Virus record (IMG/VR): IMGVR_UViG_3300035703_000027
Span: 1-64,000 of that record
Strand: one strand, 5' to 3'
DNA from: a virus
DNA: 64,000 nucleotides
Shown here: one piece after another, positions 37,901 to 45,590 of the stretch
Position numbering within the stretch: position 1 is the stretch's first letter
Layout: every line of letters begins with the position of its first letter
The notes under the pieces: model-generated
What the model was told of the DNA's origin: nothing
Database searches by the model: none
What the model saw: only the letters and a program-made list of their open reading frames with translations
Made by a program: the position numbers and the translations under genes

Positions 37901-40460
37901 GGCCCACGGAGCCCTGCTTTCGGAGTCCGACGACGACCTCCGGCGGGCGCTGGGCATGTTCCCGGTCGTGAGCAAGGAGAACACCGACTTCCAGGAGCCG
38001 GCGGGCTGGTCCACGCACACGATGCACGACTACCAGCGCAAGGGTGCCAACTGGCTGCTGGAGACGAAGAAGGGGATCCTGGGGTTCGGGGTGGGGCTCG
38101 GCAAGTGCCTGGGGCACGGGACGCCGGTCATGATGGCCGACGGGAGCATCAAGCCGGTGCAGGACATCGTGAATGGCGATCGCGTGATGGGGCCGGACTC
38201 GGCGCCGCGGACCGTCATGGGGGTCAACCGGGGCCGCGGGCCGCTCTACCGCATCGAGCCCGTGAAGGGCGACGCCTGGGTCTGCAACGACGTGCACGTG
38301 CTGACGCTGCGCCAGAGCGTGGGCGGGGCGGTGTTCGACATTCCGCTGGACCAGTACCTCGCGCACAAGGACACGCGGGCGCTACGCGACGCCAAGCTGT
38401 TCCGGGTGCCGGTGGAGTTCCCGGCCCGGGCGACGGCGCTCGACCCCTACATCCTCGGGGTGTGGCTCGGGGATGGAAACTCGCACCGGCCGAACATCCA
38501 CACGGTGGACGAGCCGGTGATCGAGTACCTGGTGCGCGAGGCGCCGAAGTACGGCGTGGAGGCGAAGGTAAGCCCGCAGCGGACGTGCACGGACGTGTAC
38601 ATGACGACGGCACGGGGCAGTCGGCAGCGCAACGTGGTGCTGGAGGAGGTCCGGCGCTGCTGGGTGGGCGAGGAGAAGCGCATCCCGGCGGACTATCTGC
38701 GCAACGGGCGCGAGGCACGGCTGTTGCTGCTCGCCGGGCTTATCGACACGGACGGCCACCTGACGGGCGGGTGTTACGAGGTCATCACCAAGTTCCCCGG
38801 GTTGCGGGACGACGTGCTCTACCTGGCGCGCAGCCTCGGCTTCGCGGCGTATGCCTCACGGAAGGTGGCGACCATCAAGGCGACCGGCTTCGAGGGGGTG
38901 TACTGGCGCGTCGTCATCAGCGGCGAGCTGGATCAGGTGCCGTGCCGGGTGGCGCGCAAGCAGGCCCCGCCGCGGCGCAGCAAGAAGCTCGTGACCAACA
39001 CGGGGTTCACGGCGGTGCCGCTCGGGGAGGGCGACTACTACGGCTTCACGCTGGACGGTGATGGCCGGTTTTTGCTCGGGGACTTCACGGTCACGCACAA
39101 CACCAACATCAGCATCGCGGCGGCCTGCAAGGCGCAGGAAGAGCACCCGGGCCGGCCTGCTATCTGCGTGGTGCCCGGCAAGCGCCTGTATGGCTGGAAG
39201 GCGGACATCGAGGCGGCGATGCCGGGCAAAAAGGTGTTCGTGTTCGACCAGGGCACCTCAGAGCGCGAGCAGATCAAGAAGGCGGGCGACCTGAGCCAGT
39301 ACGACTTCATCGTCGTGACCTACCGGATGCAGACGATCGAGAAGGACCACCTGGTGGGCCTGAAGCCCAGCGTGGTCATCTACGACGAGGCGCACAAGCT
39401 CAAGAACAAGAAGGCCCAGCAGTCGCAGGCAGCGGCGGAGCTGTCGGCGGCGGCGCCCTATGTGTGGGACCTGACGGCCACGCCGATGCCCAACCGGCCG
39501 GACGAGCTGATGGCCCTCATTCAGCGCAACCACGGCAAGAAGGCCATCCCGTCCAAGGACCTGTGGAACCGCTACTACAAGGTCGAAAAGAGCCGGTTCG
39601 GCTCGAAGGTGGTGGGCATCAAGGATCCCGAGGGCCTTAAGCAGGCGATCGCGCCGTTCGTGTTCATGAAGCGGGGCGACGACGCGGACGTGAACCTCAA
39701 TCTGCCGCCGCTGCGCAAGGGGCGCACGGTGCTGGAGCAGACGCAGTTCGAGCCGGATCAGCGCAGGGCGTACAACAGCGCTGCCGCGAACGTCCTGGCC
39801 TACATCAAGAGCATCGGGGGCAACCCGACGGCGGCGCAGCGGGCGGAGGCGCTGGTGCGCATGGGCAAGCTGGAGCAGATTGCCATCACGCCGGAGCTGG
39901 TGGATCCGACCTACAGCAAGCGGACGCCGAAGATACAGGAGATGCTCGACGAGATCGAGAACCGGGAGGGCGAGTTCCCGGGCAAGGGCCACGTGGTGTT
40001 CTGCCGGTTCGCGCAGGCCCTCCAGATTGCGAAGCGCGAGGCCCTCGCGGACGGGATGTTCAGGCCGGATGAGATCGCCATCATCGACGGGGCCACGTCC
40101 AAGCCGGACGTGCAGCGCATCCAGGACGCCCTGAACGCGGGCCGGCTGAAGCTGGTGCTGTGCTCGGATGCGGCGATGGAGGGCCTGAACTTCCAGCGGG
40201 GCTCGAATCACATGGTGCACCTCGACACCCCGTGGAGCCCGTACATGCAAGAGCAGCGCGACGGCCGGGTGTACCGGCAGGGCCAGCAGGAGCCGGTGCG
40301 CATCCAGACCATCGCGCAGGGCCCGATCGACCAGCATAAGGACACCCTGTCGATGCGCAAGGAGCGCATGAACGCGCAACTGTTCGGCAAGCAAGACGAG
40401 GAGGCCGCGGCCGCCGCCGTGACGGTGGCCGACCTCATGACGATGGCCCGGGAGGTGTAG
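34974..40460 (+). CDS. Module protein 7: SNF2 helicase interrupted by an intein
   Basis: 1828 aa before splicing. The N-module is diverged (LLKSLSHTRAHTRQTKYG, then ERAALVGKLARKLARG). Three copies of a GAQPGNDNAKG-type motif separate middle segments, near 270, 445 and 630. Two HARP-like domains lie near 780-850 and 890-960. The SNF2 motor follows: YQRKGANWLL near 1025, Walker A GVGLGK-T split by the intein, DEAHKLKN near 1470, DLTATPMPNRP near 1500 and RVYRQGQQEP near 1770. After splicing the motor is complete. A translocase carried with the genome could clear host proteins from or repair incoming DNA. ATG 34974 follows CGGAGG. Confidence 0.85.
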   Translation: MALTLRVPTRLLNRDELLSLLKSLSHTRAHTRQTKYGAQWVHDYFRQSKEERAALVGKLARKLARGDHHEAIGTLAQATLVAKRISRQAPIDVHVTQDADGRYGVTAKPKATLAMPVVASAGKAYVEHPVAGRVEMNAVLAGRGLHQVGRKTLEKHAHVVATIDGTDHATALAKLHGQQREAIAARLAAGKTVAARVVAPHDSALHAQLAGVKAERARKAEQRQAVRLARQAEREARAQRNLAREQQRTVRRAEQNRARAEKRRTGTGRKPGAQPGNDNAQGAHEVPAWAQGERTLPTWSFGDGGARHVAGLVKDALGEHAFPQTTASAPGAMAYVSWPMGGYSYNLEVRPTAGNVMVASLVAQDGKGQQATVWERAVDGTRDDTEAALKEGAGVALVHAGLKAGTLPPLPERWWAPKPPEVAPTPEVKPAAEKKPRVRSGKKAGAQPGNDNAKGPHDVEPAAEVANLHAHRHDLAELVKAALGPAGARLRVQDFAPRGQGGVRSIMGLSGADRKAAIDGVVGPGSALEIVSGEQGGPVELSWSMRGVAGVEESYSLKATPGGEVELGMWRTDYDNPDASGYVPLWRQPAGASLAEVQAALAAGAEAALVHAGERGDQELPPLGDDTGRKPGAQPGNDNAKGTRGKKKERAPLATRDIAGMSLEEVKALVEDTASMLDGNTVYDGVVMVQDGAGFNATDHHAALRWLGQHYKTDLDYVLMAQSLIKYKGQYLDDRAEVFKALVRAAAPEDGGSGPRFKWNIKAAGWVLGNGDVQGERPPMCVYAKGEGQYGVQFKYNADFVDGIKRLVPPGQRTWDSARKEWTVSALGANKLLGEFGHRVGIDFEGHQALAAAMESEAGEAAKKEAAEAEKRAAELAEARVLMGDEVPQDGEYVLRGLKVIKAAPYVTLEAVPGYATNYQVAVKFNQFDPEFKDRLKGAVRARWEPAYKSWLVDAREVREVLALFPGAGMDAAVYEAHGALLSESDDDLRRALGMFPVVSKENTDFQEPAGWSTHTMHDYQRKGANWLLETKKGILGFGVGLGKCLGHGTPVMMADGSIKPVQDIVNGDRVMGPDSAPRTVMGVNRGRGPLYRIEPVKGDAWVCNDVHVLTLRQSVGGAVFDIPLDQYLAHKDTRALRDAKLFRVPVEFPARATALDPYILGVWLGDGNSHRPNIHTVDEPVIEYLVREAPKYGVEAKVSPQRTCTDVYMTTARGSRQRNVVLEEVRRCWVGEEKRIPADYLRNGREARLLLLAGLIDTDGHLTGGCYEVITKFPGLRDDVLYLARSLGFAAYASRKVATIKATGFEGVYWRVVISGELDQVPCRVARKQAPPRRSKKLVTNTGFTAVPLGEGDYYGFTLDGDGRFLLGDFTVTHNTNISIAAACKAQEEHPGRPAICVVPGKRLYGWKADIEAAMPGKKVFVFDQGTSEREQIKKAGDLSQYDFIVVTYRMQTIEKDHLVGLKPSVVIYDEAHKLKNKKAQQSQAAAELSAAAPYVWDLTATPMPNRPDELMALIQRNHGKKAIPSKDLWNRYYKVEKSRFGSKVVGIKDPEGLKQAIAPFVFMKRGDDADVNLNLPPLRKGRTVLEQTQFEPDQRRAYNSAAANVLAYIKSIGGNPTAAQRAEALVRMGKLEQIAITPELVDPTYSKRTPKIQEMLDEIENREGEFPGKGHVVFCRFAQALQIAKREALADGMFRPDEIAIIDGATSKPDVQRIQDALNAGRLKLVLCSDAAMEGLNFQRGSNHMVHLDTPWSPYMQEQRDGRVYRQGQQEPVRIQTIAQGPIDQHKDTLSMRKERMNAQLFGKQDEEAAAAAVTVADLMTMAREV
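38106..39101 (+). mobile_element. Intein with LAGLIDADG homing endonuclease in the SNF2 Walker A
   Basis: A 332-residue in-frame insertion. It begins with Cys (CLGHGTPVMMADG, Hint block A), has the block B region (VCNDVHVLTL), two LAGLIDADG endonuclease motifs (YILGVWLGDG and LLAGLIDTDG) and ends FLLGDFTVTHN, with Thr as the first extein residue. It sits exactly between the Lys and Thr of the helicase GLGKT nucleotide-binding motif, a favoured intein site because it cannot be lost imprecisely. All splice-critical residues look intact, so both splicing and homing are plausible. Confidence 0.92.
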
Positions 40461-40462
40461 CC

Positions 40463-40711
40463 GTGGCGCTGCTTTCAAAAGACGTGATCCTGCACATGCT
40501 CTACTGGGGCCAGAGCACGGCCCACCGGCTGGCCTACTTCGAGCCCGAGGCCTATGCCGACCTGAAGGAGAGCCTCGCGGCGCTGGGGCTGGCTGCCGAG
40601 GCCCCGCCGTGGATCGACGAGCCGGCCGACGCCGGGTACGCGGCGCAGCGTGCCGCGCGTCTCGCGGCGCTGGAGCGTGACGAGGACGACGGGGGCGCCG
40701 ACGGGGAGTAG
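40463..40711 (+). CDS. Hypothetical 82-aa acidic protein
   Basis: GTG 40463 lies two bases after the helicase stop. The start reads MALLSKDVILHMLYWGQSTAHRL and the protein ends in an Asp/Glu/Gly-rich tail (DEDDGGADGE). It is mostly helical. It is the third small gene found directly after a large module protein (compare 30022 and 33275), but shares no sequence with those. No family recognised. Confidence 0.6.
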   Translation: MALLSKDVILHMLYWGQSTAHRLAYFEPEAYADLKESLAALGLAAEAPPWIDEPADAGYAAQRAARLAALERDEDDGGADGE

Positions 40712-40713
40712 CT

Positions 40714-40753
40714 GGCAAACACCCGGCCCCCGTGGCGCGCGCTGCGCTACGCT
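40714..40753 (+). promoter_or_regulatory. Class G promoter before module protein 8
   Basis: GGCAA at 40714-40718, a 29-base spacer, TACGCT at 40748-40753, then GGGGCCGGAGGG and the ATG at 40773. Confidence 0.65.
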
Positions 40754-40772
40754 GGGGCCGGAGGGTGTCGCC

Positions 40773-43598
40773 ATGCGGTTGTTTGCTGCCATCTACCTGG
40801 ACCTGTTGAAGGCCCTGATTCAGGTCAAGGCCCACACCCGGAAGGACGGCACCCAGGTGCGGGCGCACACCCGCAACATCCAGTCCCGGGCCGAGCGCAA
40901 GGAGCTGGTGGCGGCCCTCGCGCGCAAGATGGCGGACGGCGCGCGCACGCGCCACGCCACCCTGGCGTCGGCCGTCGGGGCCGCCCGGTACGCGTCGAAG
41001 GTCAACGGCAAGGCCGTGCACGTGTACGAGCACCCGGAAGGCGGCTGGGTCGCGACCCATGACGAGACGCACACGGAGGGGCACCCCGAGAAGATCGTCG
41101 CCCTGAAGGGCCGGGCGCGGCTGCACCGGGCGGGCGAGGCCTCGCGCAGCCTGGCGCACCTCAAGGGGCCCATCCTGGAGCACGTCGAGAAGCCGGCGCC
41201 CGCACCCAAGGTGAAGCCGGCCCGGCCCAAGCGGGAGAAGCAGCCGGAGCCGGTGGCGACGCCCGAGCCGGCCGCGAACGACGCGGAGGGGCTGCGCGCG
41301 CAGGCGGAGGCGCTGGGGATCCGGCTGTCGGCGGTGGAGAAGCGGGCGCTGGCGAACGGCAACCGGGTCGTGATGGGCTGGCTGCGCAAGCAGATCGAGA
41401 AGCGGCAGGGCAAGCCCGCGGCGCCCAAGCCGGCGCCCGTGGCGCCCGAGGTGGAGCAGGTGGCGCCCGAGCCTGACGCGCCCAAGCCGGAAGAGAAGCC
41501 CGCCGAACGGAAGCCCCGGGCGGAGAAGCCCAAGGCCCCCGCGCCGGAGAAGGCGGCCGACGCGGAACCCAAGGGGCCGCGCGGTGAACGCGAGTACGAG
41601 GACGTGGGCGAGAAGATCGGGGGGGCGCGCAAGGACCTCGCGGCAGCGTTCGCCCGGGGCGAAAAGAGCTTCGAGAACATCGACTGGTCCGAGATGCAGG
41701 AACTCCCCGAGACGGCGGCCAAGGTCATCATCAAGGCCAACCTGATTGGGCACCTGACACCAGAGCACCTCAAGAGCTTGGGGATGGACGCCCGCGCCGC
41801 GTACATGCTGGATCACATCCTCGGGACCATCGTGCGGGCTCCCAAAGACAGCAACTTGGAGCGTTATCGCTATGCGCGGGCGCTGGACCGCATCGCCAGG
41901 GCGGTGCGTAACGTCAAAACGCTGGACGACCTGCACGGCATGCTGCGAGATATGCACGACGAAGCCGCTGGCGTTTACGGCGACGCCGAGGATCTTGCCC
42001 CCCTGCAACTGCTACAGGCCAAAAAGGCCGTGGTCAGCAAGCGAATCCAGGACCTATATGCCGCTGGCATCCACCCGTCTGGAGACAACGCAGAACTCAA
42101 CAACCTGTTGGCGGAACGCAACAACCTGTGGGACGAGATGAGCACGCAGCTCGACAAGGTGCGCGCCAAGTCACGCAGCACGCCACACCCCTGGGGTGCA
42201 TGCTACGGCGCACTCGGTGCGAACTTCGCCAAAGGCCTGGACAAGCTCGGCTACCAGGTCAGCGATTTTGGGATCCCGTCAGACACCAAGACGATCATGA
42301 ACCTGCCCCGCGGCACCTACAAGACCTCGTGGAGTGACGCCCTGAGCAAGGCGCGCGGCATGAAGGCCGACGACTGGAGCTGGTCCGAAAAGGCGTCAGA
42401 GGGCTCTACGGCCCCGAAGGAAAAGGCAGCCAAGGGAGCAAAGCCGACGGGCGAGATTCGCCTGCCGGACTGGAAGCGCAAGACCCCCGAGCAGTACGAG
42501 CGCACGGGCGGCAAGACGGTGGACTTCGGCGCCCTCTCGAAAGACGGCAAGATCAAGCCGGAGGGCATTATGCAGGCGTTCAAGCTGCGAGGTGTCGAGT
42601 ACGGCAACTGGGTCACGCAGGCCGAGGCGGCCCACCACACGCAGCGCGCCGGCGAGGCCCTGCAAGACCTCGCGACAATTCTGGGGGTCACGCCAGAGCA
42701 TGTCAGCTATGGCGGACGGCTGGCCCTGGCGTTTGGGGCGCGGGGTTCGGGGAAAGCTTTGGCGCACTACGAGTCCGAACGTAAGGTCATCAACCTGACC
42801 AAGCACGCTGGTGGCGGCACGCTGGCCCACGAGTGGGCCCACTTCCTCGACAACATCGTGGCAAACGTCTCGCAGCCGACAACGGGTGAGGTGCAGGACG
42901 CGACGCGTTACATGTCTCACTGGGACGAGAAGGGGGTGCCCGGCCAGGCGCACCCACGCGTCGCACAGGCGATCGCGGGCGTCCTCAAGGCCATGCACGA
43001 GGGCGGCGTTCCCCAGCTTGAATCAGTCAAGCCGCCAAAAAACCCGGCCCCGCTCTACTACAGATACGCCGACCTGGACCAGTTTGTCGCCGAGCACGGC
43101 CCGCAAGAAGGCTTCAACAAGTACATCGAGGGCAAGCGTCAGACCGCGCGGTGGCAGATGCGCACGAGCACCGTGCGCGACTATGCCAAGTACGTCGCGG
43201 CGAAAACGGGGACCATCATCCACTATGACGTGGGGACGCAGAACAGCGATTTTTACACGACGGCCATCACGCAGGACATGGGCTCACCAAAATACTGGGC
43301 AACGCCCCACGAAATGTTTGCGCGGGCGTTCGAGGCCTACGTGCAGGACAAGGGCGCAGAGAAGGGCATCACCAACAACTACCTGGTGGACGGAACCAGG
43401 GTGCCCTCGGACCTCACATACCGGCACCCCACGGCAGGAGAGCGCCCCTTCGCGGTGTACCCGGTGGGCGAGGAGCGCAAGCGCATCAACGCCGCGATGG
43501 ACGACCTGATGGCCGCCCTGCGGGAGACGGACACCCTGAAGAAGGCCCTGGCGCTCGCGGGCCCGTCGAGCGGGATGCTGTTCCGGCGCTGGTGGTAG
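40773..43598 (+). CDS. Module protein 8: N-module with LPD1-type metallopeptidase-like domain
   Basis: 941 aa. Residues 8-155 are a canonical module (LLKALIQVKAHTRKDGTQV). A Pro/Glu/Lys linker carries a small helical domain (LRAQAEALGIRLSAVEKRAL). Near 275 comes DVGEKIGGARKDL, a sequence I know from large polyvalent proteins. Residues 577-720 match the LPD1 domain (IMQAFKLRGVEYGNWV ... LALAFGARGSG ... ERKVINLTKHAG ... AHEWAHFLDN, His-Glu motif near 686). LPD1 is peptidase-like; its targets are not known. The 41.9-43.3 kb part has lower GC than the module. ATG 40773 is used; upstream in-frame codons overlap the previous gene. Confidence 0.82.
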   Translation: MRLFAAIYLDLLKALIQVKAHTRKDGTQVRAHTRNIQSRAERKELVAALARKMADGARTRHATLASAVGAARYASKVNGKAVHVYEHPEGGWVATHDETHTEGHPEKIVALKGRARLHRAGEASRSLAHLKGPILEHVEKPAPAPKVKPARPKREKQPEPVATPEPAANDAEGLRAQAEALGIRLSAVEKRALANGNRVVMGWLRKQIEKRQGKPAAPKPAPVAPEVEQVAPEPDAPKPEEKPAERKPRAEKPKAPAPEKAADAEPKGPRGEREYEDVGEKIGGARKDLAAAFARGEKSFENIDWSEMQELPETAAKVIIKANLIGHLTPEHLKSLGMDARAAYMLDHILGTIVRAPKDSNLERYRYARALDRIARAVRNVKTLDDLHGMLRDMHDEAAGVYGDAEDLAPLQLLQAKKAVVSKRIQDLYAAGIHPSGDNAELNNLLAERNNLWDEMSTQLDKVRAKSRSTPHPWGACYGALGANFAKGLDKLGYQVSDFGIPSDTKTIMNLPRGTYKTSWSDALSKARGMKADDWSWSEKASEGSTAPKEKAAKGAKPTGEIRLPDWKRKTPEQYERTGGKTVDFGALSKDGKIKPEGIMQAFKLRGVEYGNWVTQAEAAHHTQRAGEALQDLATILGVTPEHVSYGGRLALAFGARGSGKALAHYESERKVINLTKHAGGGTLAHEWAHFLDNIVANVSQPTTGEVQDATRYMSHWDEKGVPGQAHPRVAQAIAGVLKAMHEGGVPQLESVKPPKNPAPLYYRYADLDQFVAEHGPQEGFNKYIEGKRQTARWQMRTSTVRDYAKYVAAKTGTIIHYDVGTQNSDFYTTAITQDMGSPKYWATPHEMFARAFEAYVQDKGAEKGITNNYLVDGTRVPSDLTYRHPTAGERPFAVYPVGEERKRINAAMDDLMAALRETDTLKKALALAGPSSGMLFRRWW

Positions 43599-43599
43599 C

Positions 43600-43639
43600 G
43601 GCAAGGGGGAGCCTCACGGGGCGCCCCCGCCCTTACGAT
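43600..43639 (+). promoter_or_regulatory. Class G promoter before module protein 9
   Basis: GGCAA at 43600-43604, a 29-base spacer, TACGAT at 43634-43639. It begins within two bases of the previous stop codon. Confidence 0.65.
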
Positions 43640-43657
43640 GGGGGCGGAGGACACCCC

Positions 43658-45529
43658 ATGCGTTCGATGTCGCACAGGCCTGGCCTGGCGTTGCTCAAGG
43701 CCCTCATCCAGGTGCGCCAGCACACCCGGAAGGACGGCACGACCGTGCGGGCCCACACGCGCAACGTGCAGACCCGGGGCGAGCGGCGCGCGCTGGTGGC
43801 GACGATGGCGGAGCGCATGGCCGGCGGTGCGCCCGTGCGGCACGCGAGCCTCGGGTCCGCCCTCGGGGCGGCCCGGCACGCGTCCAAGGTCAACGGCAGG
43901 GCCGCGCACGTGTACGAGCACCCGGAGGGGGGCTGGGTATCGACGCACGACGGCAGCCACACGGAGGGCCACGACGAGAAGATCGTGGCGGTGAAGGGCC
44001 GGGCGCGCCTGCACCGTGCGGGCGAGGCATCGCGCAGCCTGGCGCACCTCAAGGGGCCCATCGCGGAGCACGTCGAGAAGCCCGCGCCCGCGCCCGCGCC
44101 CAAGGTGAAGCCGGCCCGCCCCAAGGCCCCGCCGCCCGCGGCCGAGCCGGTGCCCGCCGCCCCGGCCGCGGACGCGGCGGCGGCGCGGCAGCGCGAGGCG
44201 GTCCTGCCCGCGGAGCGGCTGACCTACCCGGGGGCGCCGGAGGCGGTGGTGTACCACGACGCCAACAACCACTCGGTCGTGATCAGCTTCCGCGGCGGGG
44301 TGTCCACGGCGGCGACCCGCGAGGCCCTCAAAGCCCGGGGGTTCCGCTACAACGAGGTCGGCAACGACTGGTACGCGCCCCACACGCCCGAGGCCGTGCG
44401 CCTGGCGAACTACACGCGCCGGCGCTACAACGGCCTGACGCCCGAAGAGCACGCCCAGCGGGAGGCCTGGGACACCCTGACGCCCGCGAAGCGCCACGCG
44501 ATCGCCTACGAGCCGCTGACGCAGCTCGGGGGCGCCGGCCCGCAGCACGACAACCGCCCGCACGGGTTGCTGGCGCGCGCCCGGGGCCTCGACCTTCCCG
44601 TGTCGCCGGAGATGGCGCAGGCGGTGCAGGCGCACGACCACCTGGCCATGGTGCAACTGCACGGCGCGGTGCATGCCGCCGAGGGGCGGCGGGGCCGGGA
44701 GGAGGAGCTGCACGACGGCGTGGACCCCCACCCGATGGCGCTGCTGAAAGCGGCGTCCGAGGCCGGGCTGACGTTTGCCCCCGACGAGGTGCAAGCCCTC
44801 GTGGCGCGGCAGCGGCCCGCCCTGCTGGCGGCGCAGACGCGGGTGGCCGAGGCGCAGGTACAGGCCAAGCGCCGCCGGGCGCTGGACAACGCGGGCCTGA
44901 CGGGCGGCGCGCAGCCGCGCGCGTCCTTCACCGCCCCCATCCAGGTGCGGCGGCCCGGCGGGGGCGTCGCGGCGGTGTCCCACACCTTCGAGACCGGCCA
45001 GCGGGTGCTCTGGTCGCGCAAGGGGCAAGCGGTCCCCGTGACGCTCGCCGGCATCATGCAGAAGCCCGGCCAGGCGCCTACCTTCCAGGTGTTCAGCGAT
45101 GACGGGCAGCCGTTCAACGTGCCGGTGGCCGCCATCGCCGGGGCCCCGACCTACGACGCCCCGCCGGCGCAGGGCCCGGCCGACGGGCCCAGGTTCGTGG
45201 ACGCCTACACCGCCAACATCGAGGTCTGGGAGAAGCGGGGCGACGGGGCGGCAGGGGTGCGCAGGCCGCACACCTTCCGGCCCGGCCAGCGCGTCCGCTT
45301 TGCGGACGGCCGCGGCTTCTCCACCGGCGTGCTGCTGTTCATCTACCAGGAGGCCGGCAAGCGCCAGCCGACGTTCCGCGTGGTGAACGATCACACCGGC
45401 GAGGTGCATGCCGTGGTGGCCGACAACATGGTGCGGCGCGTGACCTACAGCCGGCCGCCGGCGCAGGCGGACGAGCTGCGCAAGGCCCTGGAGGGCCCGT
45501 CGAGCCGGCTGCTGGTCGCGCGCTTGTAG
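43658..45529 (+). CDS. Module protein 9: N-module with two SH3-like repeats
   Basis: 623 aa starting at ATG 43658 (GGCGGAGG upstream). The module (residues 8-155) has the RQHTRKDGTTVRAHTRN variant shared with protein 10. Near 198-258 is a segment (VVISFRGGVSTAATREALKA ... WYAPHTPEAVRLANYTRRRY) also present in protein 10 and reminiscent of short DNA-associated domains in polyvalent proteins. Two related beta-barrel segments (SHTFETGQRVLW near 445, PHTFRPGQRVRF near 540) end the protein. Proteins 9 and 10 are tandem paralogues. No enzyme motif is visible, so a binding role is more likely. Confidence 0.75.
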   Translation: MRSMSHRPGLALLKALIQVRQHTRKDGTTVRAHTRNVQTRGERRALVATMAERMAGGAPVRHASLGSALGAARHASKVNGRAAHVYEHPEGGWVSTHDGSHTEGHDEKIVAVKGRARLHRAGEASRSLAHLKGPIAEHVEKPAPAPAPKVKPARPKAPPPAAEPVPAAPAADAAAARQREAVLPAERLTYPGAPEAVVYHDANNHSVVISFRGGVSTAATREALKARGFRYNEVGNDWYAPHTPEAVRLANYTRRRYNGLTPEEHAQREAWDTLTPAKRHAIAYEPLTQLGGAGPQHDNRPHGLLARARGLDLPVSPEMAQAVQAHDHLAMVQLHGAVHAAEGRRGREEELHDGVDPHPMALLKAASEAGLTFAPDEVQALVARQRPALLAAQTRVAEAQVQAKRRRALDNAGLTGGAQPRASFTAPIQVRRPGGGVAAVSHTFETGQRVLWSRKGQAVPVTLAGIMQKPGQAPTFQVFSDDGQPFNVPVAAIAGAPTYDAPPAQGPADGPRFVDAYTANIEVWEKRGDGAAGVRRPHTFRPGQRVRFADGRGFSTGVLLFIYQEAGKRQPTFRVVNDHTGEVHAVVADNMVRRVTYSRPPAQADELRKALEGPSSRLLVARL

Positions 45530-45532
45530 GGT

Positions 45533-45572
45533 GGCAACTCGGGGCCCGGGCAGCCGCTTCCGGCCCTACGAT
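45533..45572 (+). promoter_or_regulatory. Class G promoter before module protein 10
   Basis: GGCAA at 45533-45537, a 29-base spacer, TACGAT at 45567-45572, starting three bases after the previous stop. Confidence 0.65.
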
Positions 45573-45590
45573 GGGGCAGGAGGCACCGCC

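Noticed and set aside
34284-38366. A 1360-codon minus-strand frame opposite the intein-bearing helicase
   Set aside because: It is a shadow of the high-GC helicase gene. There is no ribosome site and no recognisable domain, and it also crosses the real minus-strand gene at 34523-34834 in another frame.
21799-45572. Inverted repeats around every class G -10
   Set aside because: Short GGCC/GGCC or GGGG/CCCC pairings around TACGAT appear in several copies, but are what such GC-rich DNA gives by chance. Only the longer arms at 12391 and 13694 were kept.
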